From Candidatus Villigracilis proximus (lineage in GTDB: Bacteria; Chloroflexota; Anaerolineae; Anaerolineales; Villigracilaceae): 64,000 bases of DNA. Under the pieces are notes generated by a model, which searched no databases, was not told where the DNA came from, and saw nothing but the letters and a program-made list of their open reading frames with translations. Both the position numbers and the translations under genes were made by a program. The DNA is taken from assembly GCA_016715195.1 (NCBI GenBank), contig JADKBB010000002.1:186001-250000 (forward strand), in the 5' to 3' direction. Below, piece by piece: positions 24,936-33,939 of the stretch (position 1 is its first letter; each line of letters opens with the position of its first letter).

Positions 24936-27132
24936 GTTCTAATTCCATGCCGCGCCCTGTCCGCTTTGAGACATGGCGGCTTGCTACAATTTACATCGCA
25001 GTATTTCTGGTCTTTACCGGTTTGCTTTTCAGGCTAATTAATCTCCAGGTGGTTCAAAATGCCGATTGGACCACGCGCGCCGTCGACAATTACACCAATG
25101 ATGTGAGTGTGCCTGCTCCGCGCGGCATCATCTATGATCGAAATGGCAATATTTTGGCACGCAATCTTGCCTCATATAACGTAGTCATTACCCCGCCGGT
25201 CTGCCCGATGACGAATCTGATATTCAGCGTATTTACCGTGAACTTTCAGCGTTGATCGAAGTTCCTGTAGGCGGACCCGTGACAGATGAATCTCTCGAAG
25301 AGGCTAAATTGTTTGCGGCTTGTGTGCCCGGCCCGGGTATTTCCCAGCTTGTCGCATTACAGGATACGCTTGCCCCTTATAGCGCTGTAAAAATTAAATG
25401 TAATGTCTCCACCGAAGTGGCACGGATCGTTGAAGAGAATTCGGTGGACTGGCCTGGCGTCACTGTGGATATTGAGCCGATTCGCGATTATCCCACCGGC
25501 TCATTGACCTCTGCGTTGGTTGGCTTTCTTGGCCCTATTCCCGCATCACTTGAAGAAGAATATCGTGCTCAGGGATTTATTCCCAACCGTGACAAAATTG
25601 GTTACGCTGGGGTTGAAGATTCTTTACAGGACATTCTGGCCGGCAGAAATGGTTTGCGTGTTGTGCAAATTGATGTGGCCGGACAGGAACTTCGCAACCT
25701 TGAGCCGCCCATTCCAACAGTGCCGGGAAACAATGTGTATTTAACGATTGATACCCGTTTGCAGGCGGCGGCAGAAGCCTCTTTGATCCAGGAAGTTAAT
25801 TTTTGGAATACCTATTTTGGGAAAGTTCGTATTTCAAGCGGCGTGGTAATTGCCATGAATCCGAAAACAGGCGAAATTCTGGCGATGGTTTCCTACCCAA
25901 CGTATGAAAATAATCGCTTCGCACGTTTGATTCCTTCGTATTATTTCGAACAGTTGAATCAGGATCCGCGCAAGCCTTTATTGAATAATGCGATCTCTGC
26001 AGAATTTCCGCCCGGTTCTGTGTTCAAATTATCCACAGCGACAGGCGCTTTCAATGAGAACATCGTGGACTTGAACACCATTGTGGATGCTCCCGGTCAA
26101 TTATTGTTATGTGAAAAATTTAATCCAAATGACGTGTGTACCGATAGTAATACCAGACCATTTGTAGATCATATTTTTGAAAAGAAACCTGAAGGCTTCG
26201 GTCCGATTGATTTTCTACGCTGTATTGCCTACTCCAGCAACGTTTGTTTTTATAAACTGGGCGGCGGATATGGTGATGAAATCGAGCAGGGGTTGGGCAT
26301 TGACCGTTTAAGACAATACGCGCGCGCGCTTGGGTATGATGAGCTTTCGGGAATTGAATTAAAAGGCGAACAGGATGGATTGATTCCAGATCCGCAGTGG
26401 AAGCGCATTAATACTGGCGAAAACTGGTCCACAGGCGATACCTATATCGCGAGTGTGGGTCAGGGGTATGTGCTTGCTACTCCCCTGCAAATTTTAATGT
26501 CCGGTGCAACGATTGCAAATAGCGGAAAACTGATGCAGCCGACGATTGTTCGGGAAATAACGGATGGCGATGGAAACCCGGTGGAAGCCTGGTTTAATCC
26601 TGACCCTGAAATTTTCAACGTCACAGATTTTCAAACCGAGGGAAGCTACCAAATATCCCCATTTACCCCCAACTTAAAGTGGGATGTAACAGTTACCCCC
26701 ATTATCGAAGGCTATTCCTGCGAAAATGGTTTCTGTAGTTTGAATGAAGATGAGCTGAAAACCATTCGCCCTGAGTCTATCGCCGCAGTGCGTGCAGGGA
26801 CTCGTTTAGCGGTTACCGACCCATTATTTGGCACTTTGTATGATGTATTTAATGATTTTCCGATTGCGGTGGCTGGCAAGACTGGCACTGCTGAATATTG
26901 TGATGATGTAGCTCGTGCAGCAGATCGCTGTAACTTTGGCGCATGGCCCACACACTCGTGGACTTTGGCTTATGCTCCATTTGAAGACCCTGAGATTATC
27001 GTGGTCGCGTTTGCTTATAACGGCGGAGAAGGTGCCAGTGTGGCCGCACCCATTGTCTCGCGTGTGATCCAGGCTTATTTTGAGTTGAAGGCGATTGATA
27101 TTGCACAGGGCAGCCCGGTGACGGAGCCTTAA
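24932..27132 (+). CDS. mrdA: Penicillin-binding protein 2, frameshifted
   Basis: About 733 residues in two frames. The N-terminus has one TM (IYIAVFLVFTGLLFRLINLQVV), then VPAPRGIIYDRNGNILARNLASYNVVITP, the PBP dimerisation-domain signature. After a break at about 25195-25205 the second frame gives LPDDESDIQRIYRELSALIEVP and onward. Transpeptidase motifs are all present: SxxK as PPGSVFKLSTA, SxN as AYSSNVCFYKLG, and KTG as AGKTGTAEY. PBP2 cross-links peptidoglycan with the glycosyltransferase RodA during elongation; rodA is encoded after the min genes in the same block. Confidence 0.92.
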
Positions 27133-27192
27133 ATTTGCCCTCCTGGAATTGCATTGTCAAAACAATAATTCCATTTTGTATATGGCGTCAGG

Positions 27193-27198
27193 TATAAT
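27193..27198 (+). promoter_or_regulatory. -10 box upstream of minC
   Basis: GGTATAATTC 25 nt before the minC ATG. No Shine-Dalgarno sequence is visible in the short leader. It separates the min genes from the preceding shape genes as a possible independent transcription unit. Confidence 0.45.
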
Positions 27199-27222
27199 TC
27201 AATATGTTGTTTAGTTAATCTT

Positions 27223-27900
27223 ATGGAACAAATTACTTCGCTGGTTCAGATAAAGGGTATACGTGATGGACTTCTCGCAACATTTTCAGATGCGCCGTGG
27301 GAAGACCAATATCTTTCCCTGCTTGCTCAAATAGGAGAGCGTCCCGCATTTTTTCAAGGAGCGCGGCTCGCGATAGATGTTGGCTCGCAGATATTAAAGG
27401 TCAATGATCTGGTTGATCTGCGTGACCATCTTTCAGAACGTAACATAACACTTTGGGCAGTGATTAGTGAATCGCCGACCACTGAGCATACATCACAACT
27501 ACTTGGGCTCGCGACGCGCATCTCAAAGCCACGCCCTCAAGAAAAAACACATGTTGACGCGGCCTCTGATGACACCGCTCTATTCGTCAATAAAACGTTA
27601 CGCTCCGGTACGCGGATCGAATTTCCCGGAAATATTGTTGTGATGGGAGATGTAAACCCGGGTGCTGAGATCGTTGCGGAGGGCAATGTTATTGTTTGGG
27701 GGCGCGTACGCGGCATGATCCATGCTGGAGCAAAGGGCAATCGCTCGGCGTTTATCTGTGCTCTTGATCTTTCAGCCAATCAACTTCGTATTGCAGATGA
27801 AGTTTCAGCGATGCTAAAACCGCAAAAAGACCCAAAGCCCGAAATTGCCAGCATTAATAGTGAAGGACGTTTACAAGCAGAACTCTGGCATACCGGCTAA
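27223..27900 (+). CDS. minC: Septum site-determining protein MinC
   Basis: 225 residues. The C-terminal beta-helix domain is obvious: LRSGTRIEFPGNIVVMGDVNPGAEIVAEGNVIVWGRVRGMIHAGAKGN, the MinC_C signature. The N-terminal ~100 residues are the FtsZ-inhibiting domain (IKGIRDGLLATFSD, LRDHLSERNITLWAVIS). MinC blocks FtsZ rings away from midcell when recruited by MinD. Sits directly before minD (20 nt). Confidence 0.92.
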   Translation: MEQITSLVQIKGIRDGLLATFSDAPWEDQYLSLLAQIGERPAFFQGARLAIDVGSQILKVNDLVDLRDHLSERNITLWAVISESPTTEHTSQLLGLATRISKPRPQEKTHVDAASDDTALFVNKTLRSGTRIEFPGNIVVMGDVNPGAEIVAEGNVIVWGRVRGMIHAGAKGNRSAFICALDLSANQLRIADEVSAMLKPQKDPKPEIASINSEGRLQAELWHTG

Positions 27901-27920
27901 TCTTATTTACAGGAATTTAT

Positions 27921-28718
27921 ATGACAGCTCAAGTGATCACCGTTACATCTGGAAAAGGCGGCGTTGGCAAAACCACCGCCGTTGCAAATCTTGCCACAGC
28001 GCTTGCCGCCGATGGTAAAAAAGTTGTGTGCATGGATGGCGATATCGGCTTGCGTAATCTTGATGTGATCATGGGATTGGAAAATCGCATCGTGTACGAT
28101 ATTGTCGATGTGATCGAAGGACGCTGCAAACTAAAGCAGGCGATGATCCGCGACAAACATTACCCTGATTTGTATTTGATCCCTGCCGCGCAAACACGTG
28201 ACAAGAATGCAGTTTCTCCGTCAGATATGACGCGCATCTGTAATGACCTCAGACCTGATGCTGATTTCGTCATCATTGACTCGCCTGCAGGCATTGAGCG
28301 TGGTTTTCGAAATGCCATCGCGCCAGCAGATCGCGTTTTGGTCGTGACCAACCCGGAGGTCAGCGCGGTGCGTGATGCGGATCGCGTAGTCGGTATTTTG
28401 GAAGCGGAAGAAAAAGGCAGCCCGTCGCTGATCCTTAATCGGTTAAATCCAACATTGGTCAGAAACAATGACATGCTTTCTGCCGAGGATGTGCTGGATT
28501 TGCTCGGCATTCAATTGATCGGAATTGTGCCCGAGGATGAGTCTGTGATCATTGGCTCGAATCGCGGTGCGCCGGTTGTAACGGATGCCAAAAGCCGTGC
28601 CGGACAGGCTTTCCGAAATATTGCCAAACGCCTTCAAGGGCAGGAAATCCCATTTATGGATCTTGAACAACAGGGCGGTTTGTGGGGCGCGATCCAAAAA
28701 TTAACGGGGAGGAAGTAG
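27921..28718 (+). CDS. minD: Septum site-determining ATPase MinD
   Basis: 265 residues. The deviant Walker A is VTSGKGGVGKTTAVANLA, and Walker-like DGDIGLRNLDVIMGLENRIVYDIVDVIEG plus DFVIIDSPAGIERGFRNA follow. The C-terminal amphipathic helix (LWGAIQKLTGRK) is the membrane-targeting sequence. MinD binds membrane and MinC when ATP-bound. The minE start follows after only one nucleotide. Confidence 0.95.
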   Translation: MTAQVITVTSGKGGVGKTTAVANLATALAADGKKVVCMDGDIGLRNLDVIMGLENRIVYDIVDVIEGRCKLKQAMIRDKHYPDLYLIPAAQTRDKNAVSPSDMTRICNDLRPDADFVIIDSPAGIERGFRNAIAPADRVLVVTNPEVSAVRDADRVVGILEAEEKGSPSLILNRLNPTLVRNNDMLSAEDVLDLLGIQLIGIVPEDESVIIGSNRGAPVVTDAKSRAGQAFRNIAKRLQGQEIPFMDLEQQGGLWGAIQKLTGRK

Positions 28719-28719
28719 G

Positions 28720-28971
28720 ATGGGCTTCTTTACACGCAAACGCAGCGCAGAAAGCGCAAAAGAACGATTGCAGCTTGTTCTGGTACATGATCGTACCGAC
28801 TTGACGCCTGCTCAATTGGAATCACTGAAGAATGAATTATTAGAGGCGATTTCGCATTATATTGAAATTGACCCTGAAGCAGTTCAGATCGGACTTGAAC
28901 GTGATGGCCGCTCTCAGAAGTTGGTGGCTGATATTCCCTTGCGGAGTGTGTCGCGTCATCGCGCAGGTTGA
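28720..28971 (+). CDS. minE: Cell division topological specificity factor MinE
   Basis: 83 residues. MGFFTRKRSAESAKERLQLVLVHDRTDLTPAQLESLKNELLEAISHYIEI is the classic MinE arrangement: an N-terminal membrane-binding helix, the MinD-activating segment (AKERLQLVLVHDR) and the dimerisation beta/alpha domain. MinE stimulates MinD ATPase, causing oscillation. Presence of MinE, rather than DivIVA alone, implies pole-to-pole oscillation in this organism. An intrinsic terminator follows directly. Confidence 0.93.
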   Translation: MGFFTRKRSAESAKERLQLVLVHDRTDLTPAQLESLKNELLEAISHYIEIDPEAVQIGLERDGRSQKLVADIPLRSVSRHRAG

Positions 28972-28990
28972 TCCCTTTTTTACTTGGAGG

Positions 28991-29040
28991 CACGGATCAA
29001 CCAGATGCTTTAATCGCATTGGTTGCATCCGTGTTTTTTT
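28991..29040 (+). terminator. Strong intrinsic terminator between minE and rodA
   Basis: 5' arm CACGGATCAACCAGATGC (28991-29008), loop, 3' arm GCATTGGTTGCATCCGTG (29016-29033), then seven T (29034-29040). The arms pair with small bulges. rodA's ATG starts at 29044, only three nucleotides after the T-tract, so the same hairpin could act as an attenuator of rodA. Confidence 0.8.
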
Positions 29041-29043
29041 ATT

Positions 29044-30171
29044 ATGACCCGTGGACTTTCCTGGCGTAACTTCGATTTTATTTTACTGGGCGCGATCGTG
29101 CTTGCATCTTCCTTTGGCACGGCTATGATCCGTTCTGCAGTTGCGGGAAATGAAGTCTTGCAGCCGCTGATTACCCGTCAGGTGTACTTTGCCTTGCTTG
29201 GCGTATTTCTAATCTTTTTGGTTGCCTCCGTTGACTATCGGTATTGGCTGGCTTTGTACCGCCCGATCTATTTTGGAATCATGATTTTTTTGGTAACGTT
29301 GACTGGCTTTGGACAGTCCGCTTTTGGAGCCCAGCGCTGGTTTCAAGTAGGTGTTCTTTTCCTTCAACCGACCGAGTTTGCAAAGATTGTTGCGATCATT
29401 ATATTGGCGCGTTATTTTGAAGTTGTTCGGAATCAACCCCGCGACTTAAAATGGGCAATCGGCGCCATTCTTTGGGCTTCGGGCATTATCATTATGATTC
29501 TTTTGCAGCCTAATTTAAGTAATGTACTTTTGCTTTCAGTTATTCTCGCTGTGATGTTGTGGGTAAATGGTGTGCAAATTAAACATGTTCTCGCTTCTGT
29601 TTTGATCGGCGTGATTGCTGTAGTAAGCTTGGTGTCGCTTTCTGTATTGGGAGTGAAAATTCCATTTTTACAGGCTTATCAACAGGAACGCATTGTCAAC
29701 TTTGTTGTGCCTGACCCAAACGATACGTATGGAAATCGCTATAACGTGCAGCAGGCGTTGATCGCGGTGGGCACAGGCGGAGTTTTTGGGCAGGGATATG
29801 GTCACGGAACGCAGACCCAATTGCGCTTTCTTAAAGTACGCCATACAGATTTTATTTTTGCCGCAAGCGCTGAGGAATTTGGCATGGTGGGCGGCGTGCT
29901 GATCATTATCACGCTCGGCGTGATCGTCTGGCGCTGTATCCGTGCCGCGCAAAAGGCGCGTGATGTGGCAGGCTCAATGATCGCCATGGGAGTTGCCACC
30001 CTGATATTTTTTCAAGCCGCGGTGAATATCGGCATGAATTTAAATGTACTTCCCGTTTCGGGGCTTCCGCTGCCTTTTATTAGTTATGGCGGCAGTGGTT
30101 TAACAGCGCTGATGTTGGGAATTGGTTTGGTCGAAAGCGTCGTAATGCGTCACCAACAAATGGAATTCTAA
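29044..30171 (+). CDS. rodA: Peptidoglycan glycosyltransferase RodA (SEDS family)
   Basis: 375 residues with about ten TMs. SEDS signatures are clear: GAQRWFQVGVLFLQPTEFAKIVAIIILARY, AVGTGGVFGQGYGHGTQTQLRFLKVRHTDFIFAASAEEFGMVGG (with the catalytic-aspartate region) and PLPFISYGGSGL. RodA polymerises lipid II with PBP2. The ATG at 29044 is used; it directly follows a terminator hairpin and has no Shine-Dalgarno sequence, so its expression control is unclear. gltX follows with its Shine-Dalgarno sequence overlapping the rodA stop. Confidence 0.95.
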   Translation: MTRGLSWRNFDFILLGAIVLASSFGTAMIRSAVAGNEVLQPLITRQVYFALLGVFLIFLVASVDYRYWLALYRPIYFGIMIFLVTLTGFGQSAFGAQRWFQVGVLFLQPTEFAKIVAIIILARYFEVVRNQPRDLKWAIGAILWASGIIIMILLQPNLSNVLLLSVILAVMLWVNGVQIKHVLASVLIGVIAVVSLVSLSVLGVKIPFLQAYQQERIVNFVVPDPNDTYGNRYNVQQALIAVGTGGVFGQGYGHGTQTQLRFLKVRHTDFIFAASAEEFGMVGGVLIIITLGVIVWRCIRAAQKARDVAGSMIAMGVATLIFFQAAVNIGMNLNVLPVSGLPLPFISYGGSGLTALMLGIGLVESVVMRHQQMEF

Positions 30172-30183
30172 GGAGTGTTTATC

Positions 30184-31665
30184 TTGTCTGTCAAACCTGC
30201 ACGTACTCGCTTTGCCCCCTCGCCAACAGGGCATTTGCATCTTGGCGGCGCACGCACCGCATTGTATGCTTACCTGCTCGCAAAAAAAACTGGTGGACAA
30301 TTCCTTTTACGTATTGAAGATACCGATGTCTCACGTACTGTGCCCGGCGCGGAACAGGAAATTTTTGATGGCTTGCGCTGGCTGGGTTTGAATTACGACG
30401 AAGGCCCCGATATCGGCGGCCCGTATGGTCCATATCGTCAAACAGAGCGCCGTGAGATCTATCACAAGTATATTGACATACTCGTAAAAAGCGGACATGC
30501 CTATCCGTGTTTTTGCACACCTGAAAGATTGGATGCCGTAAGGCAGGAGCAGCAAAAACTTAAGGTGAATCCGCATTACGACGGAACCTGCCGTGCGCTT
30601 TCTCAAGATGAGGCTGCGCGCCGTATCGCCAATGGCGAGAAGCATGTCGTCCGCTTTAAGATGGCACAGGAAGGTGTGACCGTTGCGCACGATCATTTGC
30701 GCGGCGATATTACATTGGAAAATAAACAACTCAACGATCAGGTGCTCTTAAAAACTGACGGCCTTCCGACTTATCATCTCGCCGCCATGGTGGACGATCA
30801 TGAGATGGGCATCACGCATGTGGTGCGCGGTTCTGAATGGTTGGGCACATTCCCGTTACATGTGAATATCGTCCGCGCTTTTGGCTGGGAGGAACCAACC
30901 TGGGTTCATCTTTCAGTGTTTCTCAAGCCCAGCGGAAAAGGCAAGCTGAGCAAACGAGACAGTGTCGATGCCAACAAAGATGGGTATTCAGTTTTTATAA
31001 AAGATATGCAGGACTTGGGCTTTACTCCCGAAGGTGTATTGAATTGGGGCGCCTTGATGGGATGGGGCGTGCCGGAAGGTGATGTGATGAATCTGGAGCA
31101 AATGGTCGAACGATTCAGTATTGATAGTTTGACTCCTTCGCCCGCCGCGATCAACTTCCAAAAACTGGATCACTTCAACGCGACGCACATCCGCCTCTTT
31201 ACTACCGAAGACTTGGCAGCCCGTCTCAAGCCTTACTTTACCCGTGAGGGACTCAACGTTAACGATGATACTTTGCTAAAGATTGTTCCGCTCATCCGCG
31301 AGAGACTGGTCACTTTGGATGATTGTCTGGCCTTTGGCGCTTTCTTCTTTAAGGAAGATGTGAATCCCAACCCCGAAGACTTGATCGCCAAGGGACTGGA
31401 TGCAAAGCAATCGGCGCAGATCGCTCAAAGGGCGTATCAGATACTCGAAGAGCAACCAACTATCAGTCACGAAAGATGCGAGCCGCCTTTGCGGGCCTAC
31501 GTCGAAGAGAGCGGACTGAACGCAAATCAAGTCTTCGGTATTTTGCGCGTGGCAACAACCGGGCAGAAAGTCAGCCCTCCATTGTTTGAGTCTATGGAAA
31601 TTATTGGCAGGGAGAAATGCCTTGCTCGAATTAAGAATGCGATTGAGGTTTTAGAGAAGATATAG
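30184..31665 (+). CDS. gltX: Glutamyl-tRNA synthetase
   Basis: 493 residues. Class I synthetase motifs are present: RFAPSPTGHLHLGGARTALYAYL (HIGH as HLHLGG) and KGKLSKRDSV (KMSKS as KLSKR). The C-terminal helical anticodon-binding region is complete, ending VATTGQKVSPPLFESMEIIGREKCLARI. It charges tRNA-Glu with glutamate. Start is TTG at 30184 with AAGGAG nine nucleotides upstream; a GTG at 30175 would leave no room for this site. A GlnRS gene is also in the window, so amidation of Glu-tRNA(Gln) is not required for glutamine. Confidence 0.95.
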   Translation: MSVKPARTRFAPSPTGHLHLGGARTALYAYLLAKKTGGQFLLRIEDTDVSRTVPGAEQEIFDGLRWLGLNYDEGPDIGGPYGPYRQTERREIYHKYIDILVKSGHAYPCFCTPERLDAVRQEQQKLKVNPHYDGTCRALSQDEAARRIANGEKHVVRFKMAQEGVTVAHDHLRGDITLENKQLNDQVLLKTDGLPTYHLAAMVDDHEMGITHVVRGSEWLGTFPLHVNIVRAFGWEEPTWVHLSVFLKPSGKGKLSKRDSVDANKDGYSVFIKDMQDLGFTPEGVLNWGALMGWGVPEGDVMNLEQMVERFSIDSLTPSPAAINFQKLDHFNATHIRLFTTEDLAARLKPYFTREGLNVNDDTLLKIVPLIRERLVTLDDCLAFGAFFFKEDVNPNPEDLIAKGLDAKQSAQIAQRAYQILEEQPTISHERCEPPLRAYVEESGLNANQVFGILRVATTGQKVSPPLFESMEIIGREKCLARIKNAIEVLEKI

Positions 31666-31677
31666 ATTTGATACCCA

Positions 31678-31714
31678 ATAAAAATTCCCGCGCTGATAAC
31701 GCGGGAATTTTTAT
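31678..31714. terminator. Bidirectional terminator between gltX and the cyclase gene
   Basis: ATAAAAATTCCCGCG and CGCGGGAATTTTTAT arms with a 7-nt loop, A and T runs on both sides. It separates convergent genes whose stops are at 31665 and 31715. Confidence 0.88.
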
Positions 31715-32335
31715 TTAATTTGTGCGATAGGCAATTGAGTAGGCAGGGATGTTGAGTCCCGAGACAGATATGGAGACTTCGCGCATTTTGAAATCCAACT
31801 CAGTGGTGATGGTTTTGATCGCATTTTTGGTAACGAGTATTTCACCGGCAGCGGCGATATCTTCACCCAGTTTACAGGCACGGTTGACTGCGTCTCCGAA
31901 GCAATCTTCATCTCCGATGATCAGGATTTTTCCATAGTCTATTCCACAGGATATGTGAACATCGAAATCATCAGGGGTGAGCAAATTGGATGCATCGAAG
32001 GCAAGTTGCAATGCAATGGCCGCGTGAATGGCTGATAGTGTTTCGGGGAAAACTGCAAAACAATTGTCCGCTTCAAATTTGAGCAGGCTGCCCCCATAGG
32101 TTTTGATGATCGGCTCGGATATGAGCTGCATACGGCGAACCATTGAAAGATAATGAATGATCCCATGTTTACGAGTTAACAAAGAGAAGCCAGACATATC
32201 CAATACAAAGACAACCCGTTCTGAGCCATAGTCCTGCCATAATTGTTCCTCTATCTTTTTTCGAGCAGAGACTTCAGTTTCCTGTGAAAAACGGAGGATC
32301 AAATCTTGAAATTGTTTGGATTGTTTTTTGTTCAT
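31715..32335 (-). CDS. Stand-alone class III adenylate/guanylate cyclase domain
   Basis: 206 residues. Essentially a single cyclase domain: RVVFVLDMSGFSLLTRKHG carries the first metal aspartate, YGGSLLKFEADNCFAVF the lysine and second acidic region, and GDEDCFGDAVNRACKLGEDIAAAGEILVT the second aspartate and transition-state arginine/asparagine motif (NRACKL). Key catalytic residues therefore seem intact. There is no TM, HAMP or sensor domain, only a short N-terminal helix. It would make cAMP or cGMP in the cytoplasm; the substrate is not certain from the sequence. A Crp/Fnr protein in the window lacks obvious cAMP contacts. Confidence 0.8.
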   Translation of the reverse strand: MNKKQSKQFQDLILRFSQETEVSARKKIEEQLWQDYGSERVVFVLDMSGFSLLTRKHGIIHYLSMVRRMQLISEPIIKTYGGSLLKFEADNCFAVFPETLSAIHAAIALQLAFDASNLLTPDDFDVHISCGIDYGKILIIGDEDCFGDAVNRACKLGEDIAAAGEILVTKNAIKTITTELDFKMREVSISVSGLNIPAYSIAYRTN

Positions 32336-32418
32336 CGGTTTATGTCCATATCGCTATAAAGTAATTTGACAGTGAAAGTGTACGTTGTGCGGAGTAAAAA
32401 AACACTTTCTGTAGAACT

Positions 32419-32450
32419 TAATAATAGGCGGGTACGCCCGCCTATTATTA
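32419..32450. repeat. 14-bp stem-loop overlapping the rtcB stop
   Basis: TAATAATAGGCGGG-TACG-CCCGCCTATTATTA, perfect arms with a tetraloop. The 3' half overlaps the rtcB stop codon (32448-32450). It has no T-tract on the minus strand, so it may protect the mRNA 3' end rather than terminate strongly. Confidence 0.6.
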
Positions 32451-33869
32451 TATATCACCCGGCTCGTCAGCCATGCGGACAATGCGCGGTGTGAATTTAC
32501 CAAGCACATCCACCAGTTCGGTTTGTGCGTTTATCACGTTTTCGATCGGCTTGTAGGCTTGCGGTGATTCGTCCATGCCGCCGCCGAGCAGGGTGACATC
32601 ATTCTTTTTTAGATACTCTTTCCGGTCTGCTTTGCTGATCGAGTTCAATGCGGTTCTGCGGCTCATTAGTCTGCCGGCTCCGTGCGATGCAGATTGCAAA
32701 GCCGAAGCGACTCCCTTGCCGCGCACGAGATAACCGGCATCTCCCATCGAACCGGGGATAATTCCCAGCACACCTTCACCGGCCGGAGTTGCACCCTTGC
32801 GATGCACAATGACCGTTCTGCCATCCGGCAGTTTTTCCTTCCATGCGAAGTTGTGATGATTCTCAACCACGGCAGCTTCCTTGAGCCCAACTGATGCGGC
32901 GACACGTTGGTGAATGATGTAATGATTTGCAGATGCAAACCTGCCCGCGAGTTCCATCGAAAGCCAATATTCCTGACCTTCTTCTGAATCAAGTGAGAGC
33001 CACGCCAGATACTTAACGCTCGCATCAAGATCAGGATGTTTTTCTCTGGCGAGTTTGCTGTAGCGGTCTGCGATCTTTGCGCCCACACCGCGTGAACCAC
33101 TGTGCGAAAGCAGCGCAAGATAAATGCCAGGCTCCAAACCAAACATAGGATCTGTCAGATGAAAAGAGCCCCATTCAACAAAGTGGTTGCCTGTGCCGCT
33201 GGTGCCGAGTTGATTCATGGCCGTGTCTTTCAATATTTTGAGTTGAGGTGTCGCGTACCACGCGTCATCGTCAAGGACAGCGTGCTGTGCCTTCTTGCTG
33301 CCTGTCCACTTGGCGCCCATACCGAAGGCAGTTTCGTTCCAAAGTGATTCTTCGAACATGCCCTTCTTTTGTCCGAGCAAATGCGGTGAGACTTCATAAA
33401 GCGAGAGTCTCATGCGGCAGGCAATATCCACGCCCACGGCGTAGGGGATGACGGTGTTGTCTGTTGCCAGCACGCCGCCGATGGGCAGTCCGTAGCCAAC
33501 GTGGGCATCGGGCATGAGCGCGCCCGCCACAGTGATAGGCAGGCGCATGGCATTGTCCATTTGGGCAACTGCGCCATCATCAATTTGATCCCGTCCCCAA
33601 ATTGGATATGGGATTGGTGCTTCATGCAATATATCAGGTGAAGGCTCATCTTTTTGCGTAAGCCGAATACACTCACGTGCGAGGTCTGCCATTAATGGAT
33701 CAGCGAGAAATGGACCCGGGTCTTGCCGAACAGCTTCCAGTTGACTAAGAACCGCTTCGCGACTTAACCCTTGAGCTGATAACTGCTCCGAAATAATTTT
33801 TGCCAACCCGATGATTTTTCCGTCGGGCCAGTTGTTTAATTTTAGAATCTTGCCAGTGATAATGTCCAT
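32448..33869 (-). CDS. rtcB: RNA-splicing ligase RtcB
   Basis: 473 residues, full length. GALMPDAHVGYGLPIGGVLAT and VGVDIACRMRLS (metal-binding aspartate and cysteine), GTGNHFVEWG, SHSGSRGVG, ENHHNFAW, HRKGATPAGEG, and LQSASHGAGRLMSR (the histidine that becomes guanylylated) are all present. RtcB joins 2',3'-cyclic phosphate or 3'-phosphate RNA ends to 5'-OH ends with GTP and Mn2+, in RNA repair. No archease or RtcA is in the window. No stress regulator (RtcR) adjoins. The start at 33869 follows AAAGGAAAATAAAAAATGG-type sequence. Confidence 0.95.
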   Translation of the reverse strand: MDIITGKILKLNNWPDGKIIGLAKIISEQLSAQGLSREAVLSQLEAVRQDPGPFLADPLMADLARECIRLTQKDEPSPDILHEAPIPYPIWGRDQIDDGAVAQMDNAMRLPITVAGALMPDAHVGYGLPIGGVLATDNTVIPYAVGVDIACRMRLSLYEVSPHLLGQKKGMFEESLWNETAFGMGAKWTGSKKAQHAVLDDDAWYATPQLKILKDTAMNQLGTSGTGNHFVEWGSFHLTDPMFGLEPGIYLALLSHSGSRGVGAKIADRYSKLAREKHPDLDASVKYLAWLSLDSEEGQEYWLSMELAGRFASANHYIIHQRVAASVGLKEAAVVENHHNFAWKEKLPDGRTVIVHRKGATPAGEGVLGIIPGSMGDAGYLVRGKGVASALQSASHGAGRLMSRRTALNSISKADRKEYLKKNDVTLLGGGMDESPQAYKPIENVINAQTELVDVLGKFTPRIVRMADEPGDI

Positions 33870-33885
33870 TTTTTATTTTCCTTTT

Positions 33886-33937
33886 ATGGAGTCAGCCAGC
33901 TTGCTGGCAAATTACGGAGCAAGATCCCTGACTCCAT
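33886..33937. repeat. Nested inverted repeat between the ABC exporter and rtcB
   Basis: Outer arms ATGGAGTCAG (33886-33895) and CTGACTCCAT (33928-33937) enclose an inner tight palindrome GCCAGC-TT-GCTGGC (33895-33908). No T-tract. It fills the 70-bp spacer. Confidence 0.5.
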
Positions 33938-33939
33938 GC

